Source: JAIOQJ01 sp963718635
GTDB taxonomy: Bacteria > Planctomycetota > Planctomycetia > Gemmatales > Gemmataceae
Length of the DNA: 64,000 nt
Assembly: GCA_963718635.1 (NCBI GenBank)
Contig: OY970367.1
Location: 4,216,001-4,280,000, forward strand
Direction: 5' to 3'
Below the pieces are notes generated by a model. The model saw only the letters and a list, made by a program, of their open reading frames with translations, made no database searches and was not told where the DNA came from. Of the stretch, positions 17,437 through 28,006 are shown in pieces. Position 1 is the first letter of the stretch. Each line of letters opens with the position of its first letter. The translations under genes were made by a program, and so were the position numbers.

Positions 17437-18537
17437 TCAAGCCAGTTGCTCGAGCCAAACACGAATGTCGTTTTCATACTCGCTCGCCAGGTCGAATTTG
17501 ACGAGTTGCCGATGGAAGTCGGCCGCGCCCTTGCGGTCGAGATCGGCGGCCAGCGCATTTTGGAAACGGCGGGCCGGGTCGGGCGCGATCAGGCGGTTGC
17601 AGAGATTCAGCAGCATCTCGTTGCAGCTGACCTCTGTTGGAAGCAATGCCGCCAAGTCTTTGTCGAGCCGCAGCTTGGCATCGATGAGATCGCGATAGTT
17701 GGTCAATCCTTGGAAGGGCGATTTCCCTGCCAGCATTTCTACGAGAATATAGCCCAGGCTGGCGAGGTCGGCGCTTGCCGAGTTCGGCGCGCCATCCAGG
17801 ACCTCGGGCGCTGCGTAAGCCGGCGACCACATGCGCCGAGCCGGGCCCCGTTTCAGGTCGATGGCCGAGCCGATGTCGATGATCTTCGCGTTGCCCGTGC
17901 GCTTCAGCATAATGTTCGAGGGCTTCAGATCGCCGTGTACTATTCCTTTGCGGTGCAGCGCAGCTAAACCCGCGAGACATTCGCGTAGGATCTGGATAGC
18001 GATTCCGGGCTTCAATCGCGGCTGCACCGGACTGGTAGTCAGGATAACCCGATTAATGTATTCCCAGCGATCCGCGCTGACGCAGGCCCGCGTGCGGTCG
18101 AGCATTCCCTGCGTCAGAATCTCGCTTAGATCATGGCCTTCGAGGTATTCGAGGGCCATCACCCTGATGCCATCGATCGTAAAGAAGTTATGAACGTCGA
18201 CGACGTTATCGTGTTGAATCACCGAAGCGCGTGCGGCAACGTGGGCGACGCGGGCCATATCTTCATCGTAGCCCTCGGCATCGGGATAAGGATCAGGAGA
18301 GAAAACTTTCAAAGCCACCGGACGTACGAACCCATCGGTGCCACGTCGCTCCGCCAGATAGACCACGCCTTGGCCGCCTGTGCCGAGGCGACGGACTTTG
18401 CGATAGGTCGTGGTCCAGGGAATGAGTTCGTCGCTGATGACGGACCGGTAGCGGGATTGGAGATCCATATCTCCTGCAAAGGAGCGTCGGTCGGGATTGG
18501 ACGACATATTTACATAAGAAGCTGTCGTCGTGGACAT
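17437..18537 (-). CDS. Ser/Thr protein kinase with non-RD catalytic loop
   Basis: A Hanks-type kinase of 366 residues. The glycine loop is GTGGQG (52-57), Lys 77 sits in VALKVF, the catalytic loop is HGDLKPSN (200-207) rather than HRD, and the metal loop is DIG (220-222) rather than DFG. The essential Asp residues are present. The non-RD loop suggests it does not depend on activation-loop phosphorylation. The N-terminal 45 residues are unstructured and no membrane helix is seen. It is divergent from the YmdB-like gene and directly precedes the thioesterase. Confidence 0.9.
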   Translation of the reverse strand: MSTTTASYVNMSSNPDRRSFAGDMDLQSRYRSVISDELIPWTTTYRKVRRLGTGGQGVVYLAERRGTDGFVRPVALKVFSPDPYPDAEGYDEDMARVAHVAARASVIQHDNVVDVHNFFTIDGIRVMALEYLEGHDLSEILTQGMLDRTRACVSADRWEYINRVILTTSPVQPRLKPGIAIQILRECLAGLAALHRKGIVHGDLKPSNIMLKRTGNAKIIDIGSAIDLKRGPARRMWSPAYAAPEVLDGAPNSASADLASLGYILVEMLAGKSPFQGLTNYRDLIDAKLRLDKDLAALLPTEVSCNEMLLNLCNRLIAPDPARRFQNALAADLDRKGAADFHRQLVKFDLASEYENDIRVWLEQLA

Positions 18538-18692
18538 TACGCCTGTGCCTCAATCCATGAGCCGTAGAGCGAGCAAGTCATTATACTCAACCGGAGGGGC
18601 TCTTCCCACCCCACCTGTCGAAGCGGACGCAATGCGACCGTTTTTCACCCATATAACCGATCTTCTCCGTTGCACTGTCCGAACTCCAGATC

Positions 18693-19487
18693 ATGCTAAA
18701 AGTTCTTTTTATCGGCGATATTGTGGGAACGCCCGGACTGCAGATGATAAAGAAGGCAGTCCCGTGGCTGCGACAGCGAGAGAGGCTCGATCTCGTCGTC
18801 GCCAACGCGGAGAATACGTCGAGCGGCTCAGGACTGTACCCCAACGCGTATAAGATCATCCGTGAAGCGGGCGTCGACGTGCTCACGATGGGCGATCACA
18901 TCTACAAAAAGGCGGACATCATCAGCTTGATGGAGAAAGACGAACCAATCTGCAAGCCCGCCAATTTTCCAACGGCGGCGCCGGGTAAAGAATTTGTGTT
19001 GACGTGTACCGCTCAGGGCATTCGGGTCGCGGTTATTTCGTTGCTCGGCCGAACCTTCATGAAGCCGGTCGATTGTCCATTCCTCGCCGTCGATCGGGTG
19101 CTGGCGGCACTTCCGCCAGAGGTTCGTTGCATCCTGGTCGATGTTCATGCCGAAGCAACCGCCGACAAATATCAGCTGGCGCATTACCTCAAAGGCCGGG
19201 TGAGCGCTATTCTTGGCACCCATACGCATGTGCCGACCGCCGATGAGCAGGTCTTCCCCGAAGGAACCGCCTTCATCTGCGATGTCGGAATGACGGGCCC
19301 TTATTCGGGCATCCTCGGCCGTCGGGCTGATAAGGTGCTGCCGACCATCATCACCTTTGTTCCCGCGCCCTTCGACATCGCGACCGATGACGTTCGGCTA
19401 GGAGGCGCTATTGTGGAAATGGACGAAACAACCGGCAAAGCGTCGAGCATTCGTCGCGTGATGGTTCGCGAAAACGACGTTGTCTGA
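18693..19487 (+). CDS. TIGR00282/YmdB-family metallophosphoesterase
   Basis: A 264-residue phosphodiesterase; the characterised relative YmdB hydrolyses 2',3'-cyclic nucleotides. Metal-site motifs are FIGDIVG (about 7-13), NAENTSSG (38-45), VDVHAEAT (about 149) and GTHTHVPTAD (about 174). The usual GNH is GDH here (TMGDHIYKK), replacing the Asn ligand by Asp. Length is normal for the family. It is transcribed away from the kinase at 17437-18537, with 155 bases between them that hold both promoters. Confidence 0.9.
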   Translation: MLKVLFIGDIVGTPGLQMIKKAVPWLRQRERLDLVVANAENTSSGSGLYPNAYKIIREAGVDVLTMGDHIYKKADIISLMEKDEPICKPANFPTAAPGKEFVLTCTAQGIRVAVISLLGRTFMKPVDCPFLAVDRVLAALPPEVRCILVDVHAEATADKYQLAHYLKGRVSAILGTHTHVPTADEQVFPEGTAFICDVGMTGPYSGILGRRADKVLPTIITFVPAPFDIATDDVRLGGAIVEMDETTGKASSIRRVMVRENDVV

Positions 19488-19488
19488 T

Positions 19489-20334
19489 TTATTCTTCGAC
19501 AAACTCCACTTCAACCAGCGAAGGAATGATCCCCGCTTGGTGTGCCTCGTCCAATAGCCGGCGCACGGCGGCTCGACCCCGTTCCCCATAATCGAGCGTC
19601 CAGTCGTTCACATACATCCCGACAAACCGGTCCGCCAAGGACACGTCCATGTCGCGGGCATATTGCAGCGCGTATTGCAAAGCCTCTTCACGATGATCGA
19701 GCGCATAGCGGATGCTCTGCTTCAACAGTCGGCTTATCTGCCGCATGGTCTCTTGGCCAAGATCTTTACGGACGACATTGCCCCCCAGCGGCAAAGGGAG
19801 GCCCGTCTTGCCTTGCCACCAAACGCCAAGATCAACGACCAAGTGCAGCCCTTGATTTTGAAACGTCAGCTGGCCTTCGTGAATGATCAGGCCTGCATCG
19901 AATTCACCCGAAGCCACAGCGTCGAGGATGCGATCAAAAGGCATTACCATGTATTCGAAATCGCCGAGCAATAATTTCAATGTCAGGAACGCGGTCGTCA
20001 TCGTTCCCGGAACGGCAATGCGCAGCTTGGACAGTTCAGAAACCGCGAAGGGCTTTCGTGCGACGACCATGGGGCCATAGTGATCGCCCATGCTGCACCC
20101 GCTTGGCAGCAGTGCATATTTATCTAAGAGGAACGCGTAGGCATGAATGCTCACAGCAGTGACTTCCAATTCGCCGCGCAGGGCTCGCCGATTGAGCGTC
20201 TCAATGTCTTGCAGTTCGTGCGTGAAGGTGAGATCGCCCGTGTCGATCTTGCCATTGGCGAGCGCGTGGAACATGAAAGCGTCATCGGGGTCAGGGCTAT
20301 GGCCAACGCGGATAAGCCGGCTCGTTACGGTCAT
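19489..20334 (-). CDS. mqnD: 1,4-dihydroxy-6-naphthoate synthase (MqnD)
   Basis: Enzyme of the futalosine route to menaquinone, converting cyclic dehypoxanthine futalosine to dihydroxynaphthoate. The protein of about 281 residues has the periplasmic-binding-like fold with VGHSPDPDDAFMF at the N-terminus, VSIHAYAFL (about 70), and LIIHEGQLTFQ, whose His is the family's conserved active-site residue. ATG 20334 starts just before the conserved part; an in-frame ATG at 20355 also exists and would overlap the upstream ABC gene. Other mqn genes are not in the window. Confidence 0.9.
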   Translation of the reverse strand: MTVTSRLIRVGHSPDPDDAFMFHALANGKIDTGDLTFTHELQDIETLNRRALRGELEVTAVSIHAYAFLLDKYALLPSGCSMGDHYGPMVVARKPFAVSELSKLRIAVPGTMTTAFLTLKLLLGDFEYMVMPFDRILDAVASGEFDAGLIIHEGQLTFQNQGLHLVVDLGVWWQGKTGLPLPLGGNVVRKDLGQETMRQISRLLKQSIRYALDHREEALQYALQYARDMDVSLADRFVGMYVNDWTLDYGERGRAAVRRLLDEAHQAGIIPSLVEVEFVEE

Positions 20335-20347
20335 GTTGTCTTTCCAT

Positions 20348-21091
20348 CTATCCAAGAGATTGTTTCAAAAACTGCCGGGTGACGTTCTCGCGGGCGTCGC
20401 TGAAGATTTGGTCGGGCGGACCACTCTCGACGATTCGTCCAGCGTTCATCACATGCATCTGATGCGCAATGCGCTTGGCAAAAGACATCGAATGCGTTAC
20501 GACAATCATTGTCTGTCCTGCTCGCGCCAGATCGGCAATTACAGCCAGGACTTCATCGGCCATCTGAGGGTCCAGAGCGCTCGTTGGCTCGTCGAATAAG
20601 AGCACCGGCGGATTAACCGCAAGCGCCCGGGCGATCGCAACACGCTGTTGTTGCCCGCCCGACAATTGGATCGGCCGGGCGTTAGCGCGATCTGTTAAGC
20701 CGACGCGCTTCAGCAGTTCGAGTGCCTGGGCGGTCGCTTCCTTTCGCGGCTGCTTGCACACATAAACAAGACCAGCCATGACGTTTTCAATCGCAGATAA
20801 GTGCGGGAAAAGATTGAACTGCTGGAACACCATGCCCGCTTTGCGTCGCAACTGCACGAGCAGTGCCCGCGAAGGCCGTCGTTCTCCCTCGCCTTGAAGG
20901 TGCAAATCTTCAACGCGAATGCTGCCGGTCGTGAACGTTTCCAGCGCGTTGATACAACGCAACAGGGTGCTTTTCCCGCCTCCGGAGGGGCCGATTATGG
21001 CGGCGACCTCGCCACGCTTCACGTGCAACGATACCCCATTGAGAACCGGTAGGCCATCTCTTTTTTTGACCAGATCGACAACGGAGATCAT
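20348..21091 (-). CDS. Polar-amino-acid-type ABC transporter ATP-binding protein (GlnQ-like)
   Basis: ATPase of about 247 residues for an ABC importer of the GlnQ/HisP class. Walker A is GPSGGGKST (34-42), the Q-loop is in VFQQFNLFPHL, the signature is LSGGQQQRVAIARAL, and Walker B is LLFDEPTSALDP. ATG 21091 is preferred because GGAG lies about ten bases upstream; the open frame extends to 21295 through implausible sequence. No permease or binding protein gene is adjacent, so the partner is elsewhere. It lies directly upstream of mqnD on the same strand. Confidence 0.9.
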   Translation of the reverse strand: MISVVDLVKKRDGLPVLNGVSLHVKRGEVAAIIGPSGGGKSTLLRCINALETFTTGSIRVEDLHLQGEGERRPSRALLVQLRRKAGMVFQQFNLFPHLSAIENVMAGLVYVCKQPRKEATAQALELLKRVGLTDRANARPIQLSGGQQQRVAIARALAVNPPVLLFDEPTSALDPQMADEVLAVIADLARAGQTMIVVTHSMSFAKRIAHQMHVMNAGRIVESGPPDQIFSDARENVTRQFLKQSLG

Positions 21092-21218
21092 GGCAGTCAT
21101 TCTCCAAACTGCGCAGGCGGCCAAGTGAAACCACGCGAATCGTGGGAAGGAGTTCGTTCTATCTAGACATTTGCCAGTTGAAGGACAAAGCTCCTCGCAA
21201 GTTTGCTCGGGGTTGCGT

Positions 21219-22201
21219 TCAAATCCATCCCACTTCGCGAAACCAGTCAACTGTCTCAATGATCGACCCGGCGATGGGACGAGGCGACAGACCAAGCGCC
21301 TGCCGGCTACGGCTTGAATCGAAGTGCATGCGCCGTCGGGTTAGTTTCACGCCAGTGATGCTCGCTGCGGGAAGCCGATGCGTGAAGACGTCGGCCACAA
21401 ATTCGCTGAGGTACGCGACCGATAATGCGAGCGGATAAGGCACTCGCCAACGTGGTTGGGCGGCGCCGGCCAGTTCGGCGACATAGGCAAAGAGCGAACG
21501 GATCGACCAGTTCTCTCCCCCGAGCAAATAACGCCGGCCGGGAATTCCTTGCTCTATTGCCTGCACCATGCCCAGCGCCACATCGCGAACGTCAATCAAA
21601 TTCAGTTCGGCATCCAGATAGGCAGCGCGCTTGCCGAGCGAACAATCGAGCATTAACTGCGTCGGCGGTGAACGGCCCCAGTCGCCAGGGCCAATCGGCA
21701 GCGTCGGATTGACGATCACGATCGGCATCCCCGCTTCGCCAACAGGAAAGCATGGCGTTCGGCGCGATACTTCGACCGGCAATAGGGACCAATCACGTCC
21801 GCAAGGGAGACTTCCTGGTCCTCCGCTATCGGCGTCGTCTGCTTCGCCCGGGTCAAGATCGATTCGGTGCTCGTATGCAAAATACGACGAGCTCCGGCAG
21901 CCACGGCTTCATCAAGAACGTTGACGGCCCCTAAATAATTGACATGATGGAAATCGCCGAGGCGATGGACCCAAAGCTGGGGATTGGCCGCAAGGTGATA
22001 AACTTCTTCACAGCCGCGAACGGCCGCGCGCACGGCGGAGCGGTCGCGGATGTCGGCAGCAACGTATTCGAAGTTCAAAGAGCTTAGGTGGCTGAGCCGA
22101 ACGCCGGGGCGGTCGAGAATGCGTAGCCGGTGGCCGCGTTCGGCCAGTAACTGCACAAGATGGCTGCCGATGAAGCCGGCGCCCCCAGTTACGAGAATCA
22201 T
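21219..22201 (-). CDS. hpnA: HpnA-like NAD-dependent epimerase/dehydratase (frameshifted)
   Basis: Short-chain sugar epimerase of the hopanoid-associated HpnA type. The N-terminal fragment (21716-22201) has TGGAGFIGSHL, the Tyr-x3-Lys active site in GPYCRSKYRAERHAF and a Ser in HTSTES. The C-terminal fragment (21219-21782) continues with MPIVIVNPTLPIGPGDWGRS and LNLIDVRDVALGM. The shift is a missing base in a GGGG run near 21725, where LLAKRG should continue into MPIVIVNP. Hopanoids are made by several planctomycetes, but no other hpn gene is in this window. Both active-site parts are intact apart from the shift. Confidence 0.88.
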
Positions 22202-22290
22202 AAAGATGTTGCTATGGCGCTGGATGAGCGCTTCAAGCGATGATCTCCAGCAAATTTCCGCGCATCAACTCCAAGGCATGTACAGATTGC

Positions 22291-22368
22291 GGCGAGCCGG
22301 GAGTGTCAGCGACCGGAGTGATCGTTTTTTGCAGCGTTTTCTCCGGTCGCTGACGCTCCCGGCTCGCC
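22291..22368. repeat. GGCGAGCCGGGAGCGT palindromic element (intergenic copy)
   Basis: Both arms of about 28 bases with near-perfect pairing and a loop of about 22 bases containing a T-run. It sits between the divergent hpnA and HEAT membrane protein genes. Confidence 0.85.
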
Positions 22369-22524
22369 AAAACTGCTCAATTCCGTTGGCGCACTCGCAG
22401 CCCGCAGGGTCTGCCCAACTGTTTGACTTGCCGTAATCGGCGCACTAGGGTTGATCGAGCCTCCCTCACTCGCGACGACGGCCAATCGCCGGCCGTGCCT
22501 ATCGTTATTTCGGTCCGTACCGCC

Positions 22525-24000
22525 ATGAGTAAACCGTCGGTCGATATCATCAGACGCCGTTCCTCTCGCCTCGCTCTAGCTTGGGGGTGCATTGTCCTCC
22601 TTCTGCCGATGGCGACGATCATAGGGATCACGTCTCGCTTGGGGCCGAACCCGCTGTTGGTCGGCGGCATCGCCACGGAAGCATTTCTCGCGTTCGGCAT
22701 GATGAACCAAGTCGGCATCGTTCGCGGGGCCTCACATAAGACCGCTAGTCCGATCTACTTGGTGGCAGTGCTTATTTTGTGGATGTCGTCCAAGAACGTT
22801 TTCGATTGGTATCTCCACGCGGCCATGGGCACTCTTGTTGCCGTGCCATTGGCCCTGTTCATCTGGCAAGAATTTTTCTACGGCGAAGGACTTGCTTTAC
22901 GCCGAGCCCGCCGTCTGATTAGGCGTGTTGCGAAGAAGACCGACTGGCCGACCGAGCTGCCTGCCTGCAAAGAGCTTCCCGAAGTGAAAGCGCTGCGCAA
23001 CGCGCTTCGCGAAGATGTCGAGCCTGGCTTGCTGCTGCTCGACCATCCAAAACCCCAAGTCCGTTTGGTCATCTTAGCTGCTTTGGAATCCTGCCCCGCG
23101 TGGCGCGAGGGTCAGGCGGAATCAGTCTTACGCTGCGCCAAGGTGGCGGGGGAGTCGCCGGTGCGCGTTGCCGCGTTGCTGGCGCTGGCGAATGTCGATG
23201 ATTCGCATTTAACCGATCTGATGGCCGTCTACCTTCGCGACGCTGCTGCGGAAGTCCGCAAGGCTGCGGCAGAAGCCCTGCTCACTGACACAGGCCGCCG
23301 TTGGCCTCATATACGCGAGCACCTGCGCACCGCCTTGCTCGATACCCGATTGGCCGAAGATGGTCCATTGCCCGTGGTCCAGGCGTTGCCGACCCCCGCC
23401 ATTACCGACTTGATGATGTGGTCTGCCGAAAAAGGCCCCATTGGTTTACGCGCCACGCTCACGTTGCTGGCTCATTACCGCCGTGAACTGAATCAGAACC
23501 CGAGCATGGAATTGATCGACGAGTTGTCCGGTCGAATTCGCGATCCGCGCGTTCATTCGTCTTTGCGCGTTGAATATGCGCGTCTTCTGGCCGAAGGCGA
23601 ATACATCGATGGAAGGCTCTGGAACGAGCTGTTGAAACCAAGCCAACCGAGCTATCTCCGCCTGCTCGCGGCAGGCGCGCTTTTGCGTGACGGCGACAAT
23701 GAGGCGACCCTCGAAACGCTGCGCGACGTGGCGCGTGTTCCGAACCGGGAAATCGCCTTGCAAGTTGCGTCGATCTTGCAGAAAGTTCTACGCATCGACA
23801 TGGGGTTGCCCATCGGCGGCAAGCTGCCGAAGCCTCATTCCAAGGCGGCAGCTGAAATCGCTCGCCGGGTTGTCGATTGGTCCAACGGTAAAGAAACAAC
23901 GAGCCTGAAAGAACGCTCGTCACGCCGATCGCGCCTTCTCACCTTCGAGCGTGAACTTCTCCATGCGTCCAGCGATCACGTTCCGTTTCTCGATTTGTAG
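22525..24000 (+). CDS. HEAT-repeat membrane protein
   Basis: About 491 residues. Four membrane segments occupy roughly residues 15-130 (AWGCIVLLLPMATIIGI, LVGGIATEAFLAFG, IYLVAVLILWMSS and LHAAMGTLVAVPLALFIW). The rest is a helical-repeat domain with HEAT features such as PVRVAALLALANVDD and EVRKAAAEALLTDTG. ATG 22525 is chosen; the open frame starts at 22423, within repeat-derived sequence. Function unknown; such proteins often scaffold complexes at the inner membrane. Confidence 0.8.
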   Translation: MSKPSVDIIRRRSSRLALAWGCIVLLLPMATIIGITSRLGPNPLLVGGIATEAFLAFGMMNQVGIVRGASHKTASPIYLVAVLILWMSSKNVFDWYLHAAMGTLVAVPLALFIWQEFFYGEGLALRRARRLIRRVAKKTDWPTELPACKELPEVKALRNALREDVEPGLLLLDHPKPQVRLVILAALESCPAWREGQAESVLRCAKVAGESPVRVAALLALANVDDSHLTDLMAVYLRDAAAEVRKAAAEALLTDTGRRWPHIREHLRTALLDTRLAEDGPLPVVQALPTPAITDLMMWSAEKGPIGLRATLTLLAHYRRELNQNPSMELIDELSGRIRDPRVHSSLRVEYARLLAEGEYIDGRLWNELLKPSQPSYLRLLAAGALLRDGDNEATLETLRDVARVPNREIALQVASILQKVLRIDMGLPIGGKLPKPHSKAAAEIARRVVDWSNGKETTSLKERSSRRSRLLTFERELLHASSDHVPFLDL

Positions 24001-24020
24001 CCAACTTTGAATATTTGCTG

Positions 24021-24303
24021 TTGCGTAGGGGAAGTCGTGACACTTCCGGCAGTAGCGCATCGCGTAGCGGAAGTCGTAAGACTTCCGGCGCATCAGTAGC
24101 GCATCAGTAGCGCATCGCGTAGCGGAAGTCGTGAGACTTCCGGCGCAAAGCGGAAGTCTGACGACTTCCGCTACGTTAGCGGATCGCGTAGCGGAAGCCG
24201 TAAGACTTCCGGCGCATCTCGGAAGTCTGACGACTTGCGCTACGGTAGCGGAAGTCGTAAGACTTCCGGCGCATCTCGGAAGTCTGACGACTTCCGCTAC
24301 GGT
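24021..24303. repeat. Array of eight GGAAGTC-GACTTCC hairpins
   Basis: Eight copies of an 18-base palindrome (GGAAGTC, 4 bases, GACTTCC, with minor variants) joined by GCGTAGC and GGCGCATC linkers, in both orientations. They fill the space between the convergent HEAT gene (ends 24000) and smc (ends 24312). The spacing is irregular and there are no unique spacers, so this is not a CRISPR array. Confidence 0.9.
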
Positions 24304-24311
24304 AGTGCGTT

Positions 24312-27300
24312 TCAAGCCGCCATTCTCGGTTCGTCGATCTCTTCCGGCCAATCTTCGAAGCGAACGGCAACCTGCTTCGACACCCCCGATTCTTGCATCG
24401 TGATGCCGTAGAGGACATCGGCGCCCGCCATGGTGCGCTTCTTGTGCGTAATAACGATGAACTGAGAGCGATCGAGAAACTCGCGCAGTACAGCCGAAAG
24501 CCGAGCGGTGTTCGCTTCATCGAGGGCGGCATCCACTTCATCCAGAAGGCAAAACGGGCTCGGCTTGCTGCGGAAGATGGCGAACAGCAGGCCGACAGCC
24601 GTCAATGTTTTTTCACCGCCGCTTAGCAACGAGATGCTCCGAAGTTCTTTGCCGGGCGGCCGGGCGACAATTTCGATGCCGCTTTCGAGCACATCATCCG
24701 GGTTCTCCAACACGACGTCGGCCATGCCGCCGCCGAACAGCTTGCGAAACAGTTCTTGAAAGTTCGTGCGAATCGCGTCGTACGTCTCGGTGAAAAGCTT
24801 GCGGCTATCCGCGTTGATTTTGTTGATGATTTCGAGCAGTGAACGTTGGGCCGAGGTCAAGTCATCGTGTTGGGAGTTCAAATCTTTCGAGCGAGTTTCA
24901 ACTTCTTGCAACTCCTGTAGCGATTCGAGACTGACGTTGCCAAGCTTGCGAATCTTTTCCTTCAACTGGTCAATCTCTTCGTTGACGGCGTTTGCCTCGC
25001 CGACTTCGATCAGGACCGGCGCCTCTGCAGCAACCGCTGGATCACCTTCAATGGGCATTGATGTTTCTGCTATCGTTGCAATTTCGAGTTTATAGTCTTC
25101 GCGAATTCGATCGCTCAGCGAGTTTCGGCCATTTTCCAGATCTCGAACACTCAGTTCGCGTTGGTGCAAAAGCGTGAGCTGTTCTTGCGATGCGCTGCGG
25201 ACCGATTGCAACTGGTCGATGAGCAGGCGTCGGCGTTCTCGGTCGCGGTCGCGACGGCCGCTCCATTCGGCGATCGTGCGCTCGAGGCTTTCCTTCAGAT
25301 GATGCAGCGACGCCAGCTCCGCCGAAGCGCGCAATTGCGTCAATCGGCATTCGAGCAAGCGCGCTCGCATGATAGCTTCGTGGCGTTGAACGCGGTCGCT
25401 CTCTTCTCGGCCGCGTCGCAGATCCACCTCGATTTGCTGGAAGCGCATGCGCGAACTATGCAGCCGTTCTTCCATCTGCGCAAAAGTGACTTGGGCTTGG
25501 GTGTGTTCTTGCTGCCTTGACAGCCGTAGGTGATCTTGCTCCTGAATGCGCTGGTCGGCGTCTTGCAGACGAATCTTCAGAGCCTGCGCGTTTTGCTCGG
25601 CCTGTTCCGCCCGATGTCGCACATCTTTCCACTCGGCCTCGTGAGAATAAATCTCTTTTTCCAGAATCTCCATTTCGACTTTGTAGAGGGCAAGCTCTTC
25701 ATCGAGCCGTTCGCGGTTTTGCCTATGCGAAAGAATCTGGGATTGGAGATCACCCGCCTGATTGGAGAGCAGGTGAACTTCTTGCTCCAACCCATGAATG
25801 GGTGCATCGAGCGCGTCAATTTCCTGTTGAATTCTGGCAACTGCCGCCTCGGCGGTGGCCGATTCGGCATCCAGCGTCAGAGCGAGCGCTCGGAGATCGC
25901 GCAGCTCGCTTTTGCGCGAAAGAATGCCCGCTTCCGCATGGTGCGTGCCAACTGTTAAGGCACCCGTGCTATCGAGCAATTCTCCTTGACGCGTGATAAA
26001 ACGACAGCCGGCAAAGTCTGGTTCCTTGGCCAACAACCGTGCTTCGGCGCGATCCGCCACAATCCGCACGTTCCCAAGAAGTTGATTTGGCAGCCCGGCT
26101 AGATCGGGGTGATCGCACGTCACCCAGCGGTCGGCGGTGGCGGTATCATCGCCCTCTGCCAGAGGTTCATTCGGCAGCAACGGCAAGAAGCTGACACGTC
26201 CCGCAAAAGGCTGGCGTCGCTGGGCCAGAAGCAGATCGAGCGAGTCGGCGTCGCGAACGATGAACTGTTGGGCGGCATCGCCGAGCGCCAGGTCGATCAG
26301 CGGGGCGACATCGCGCGGCACGCTGAGAAACTCTGCGACCAGGCCGATTACCACTTCCGATAGACTGACGTCTTCAGGCTTTTGCGATTGCGCATTGGGC
26401 AAGGCGCGTTCGGCATCCAACAATAGCATCACTTCGCGTACGCCGGTGCCCAACCCTTCCTGGCTTCGTTCGAGACCTTCGAGAACGTCGATACGGCCGC
26501 GCAAATCGCTCCGGCGCACGTTGAGGTCGGCAATCTCCGCCTGTTTCGCGCCAGCCTGCCGGCGTAAATCATCGCGCTCCTGCAACCGCTGCAAGTGGGC
26601 TTGCTTTACCATGCTCAAACGCTGCTGCAGGTCGGCGCCGGTGCGATCGAGGTCTTCGAGTACGCGCTCGAGCGACCCGAGCTCAGCCCCTTTTTGCTCG
26701 GCCTTGCGGCGTCGTTGTTCGCGATCGCGGTAGAATCGTTCGAGCTGCTGTTTCGTCGAATCGGCTTGGGTCTGCAGCGTGCCTGCCTGGCGGACGAGAT
26801 CAACCTGCGAAGCGCGATCGTCTTGAATCTGCCGATGCAGGTCGGCCAATTCCTTCTCGACCTGCGCACGCGCCTCGGCCAGATCCGCCACTTGCTGACG
26901 GTGCGTTTCCACCTGGCTTTCGGCTTCGACAACTTCGGCATTCGCCTCGGTGGCTGTCGCTGCCGCCGATTGCACCAGCTTTGCTAGCTCAATGCTGCGA
27001 AGGCTTGCATCGGCAATTTGCTTGTCGAGGTCATCGTTCTTGGCGGATTCCGATTCGAGATGGGCATCGTTTGCGGCAATCTGTTGGCCGGCATTTCCAA
27101 GTCGCGCGGACGTTTGCTCGAGCGCCGCTTCTACTTCCGCGAGAGCAATTTCGAGCTGGTTCGATTCCGCTTCCGATGCCGCTGCTTCAATTTGCGCTTG
27201 GCCGAGGCTGCGCGCAAGGCCTCAAGCTCGGTCCGCGCTTCCGAGAGACGAGAAGAGTAATCGCGAAATTCTCGGACGCCCAGACTCACGCGCAAGTCGC

Positions 27301-27964
27301 GCAGCCGGGTTGAATATTCCTGAAAGCGCTGGGCCTTGGATGCTTCAAGGCGTACCCGGCGCAATTGTTTTTCGACTTCCGCAATGATGTCGCGCACACG
27401 TGACAAATTTTGATCGACGGTCTCCAACTTGCGCAACGTTTCAATCTTGCGCGCTTTGAAACGGCTGATGCCCGCCGCTTCTTCAAAAATGGCTCGGCGA
27501 TCTTTGGTCGATGCCTGTAAGAGCGCATCGACGCGCCCTTGTTCGATAATCGAATAGGCACCCGCGCCGGCGCCGCTGCCCAGGAACATCTCCTTGATGT
27601 CCTTCAGCCGCGACATCGTGTTGTTGATGAGGTATTCGCCCGTGCCATCGCGATAGACGCGCCGGGTGATCTGCACTTCTTCGGCGTCAATGTTGAGATG
27701 CCGTTTGACGTTGTCGAACGTCATCGTCACCTCGGCCATGCCGAGGCTTTTGCGTGAAGCGGAGCCGTTGAAAATGACGTCGGCCATCTCGCCGCCGCGC
27801 AGGCTCTTCGCGCTTTGTTCGCCGAGGATCCAGCGCACGGCATCGACAACATTGCTTTTGCCGGAGCCGTTGGGCCCGACGATGGCCGTGATGCCGGCCG
27901 CGAAATCGAAACGCGTCTTCTCGGCAAAGCTCTTGAACCCGATCAATTCCAGGCGTTTCAGCAT
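24312..27964 (-). CDS. smc: Chromosome segregation protein SMC (frameshifted)
   Basis: Structural maintenance of chromosomes ATPase, about 1,218 residues, which organises and segregates the nucleoid. The N-terminal head has GPNGSGKSN at 30-38; long coiled coils with heptads flank a hinge (around LSVPRDVAPLIDLALGDAAQ); the C-terminal head has LSGGEKTLTAVGLL and FCLLDEVDAALDEAN. The fragments are 27131-27964 and a frame open from about 27197 down to 24312. A single missing G at about 27197 (reading AAG GCG as AAGCG) restores the frame. SMC is normally essential or nearly so, so the shift is probably not real. It is preceded, 42 bases away on the same strand, by the FlgI-like lipoprotein gene. 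Confidence 0.94.
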
Positions 27965-28006
27965 CCGGCGCCTCCTTGTTCTGCCGTTCCGGCGTCGCGA
28001 AAATGC

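Noticed and set aside
24021..24303. CRISPR-like array
   Set aside because: The units are self-complementary, occur in both orientations and have no spacers of constant length or unique sequence; no cas gene is near.
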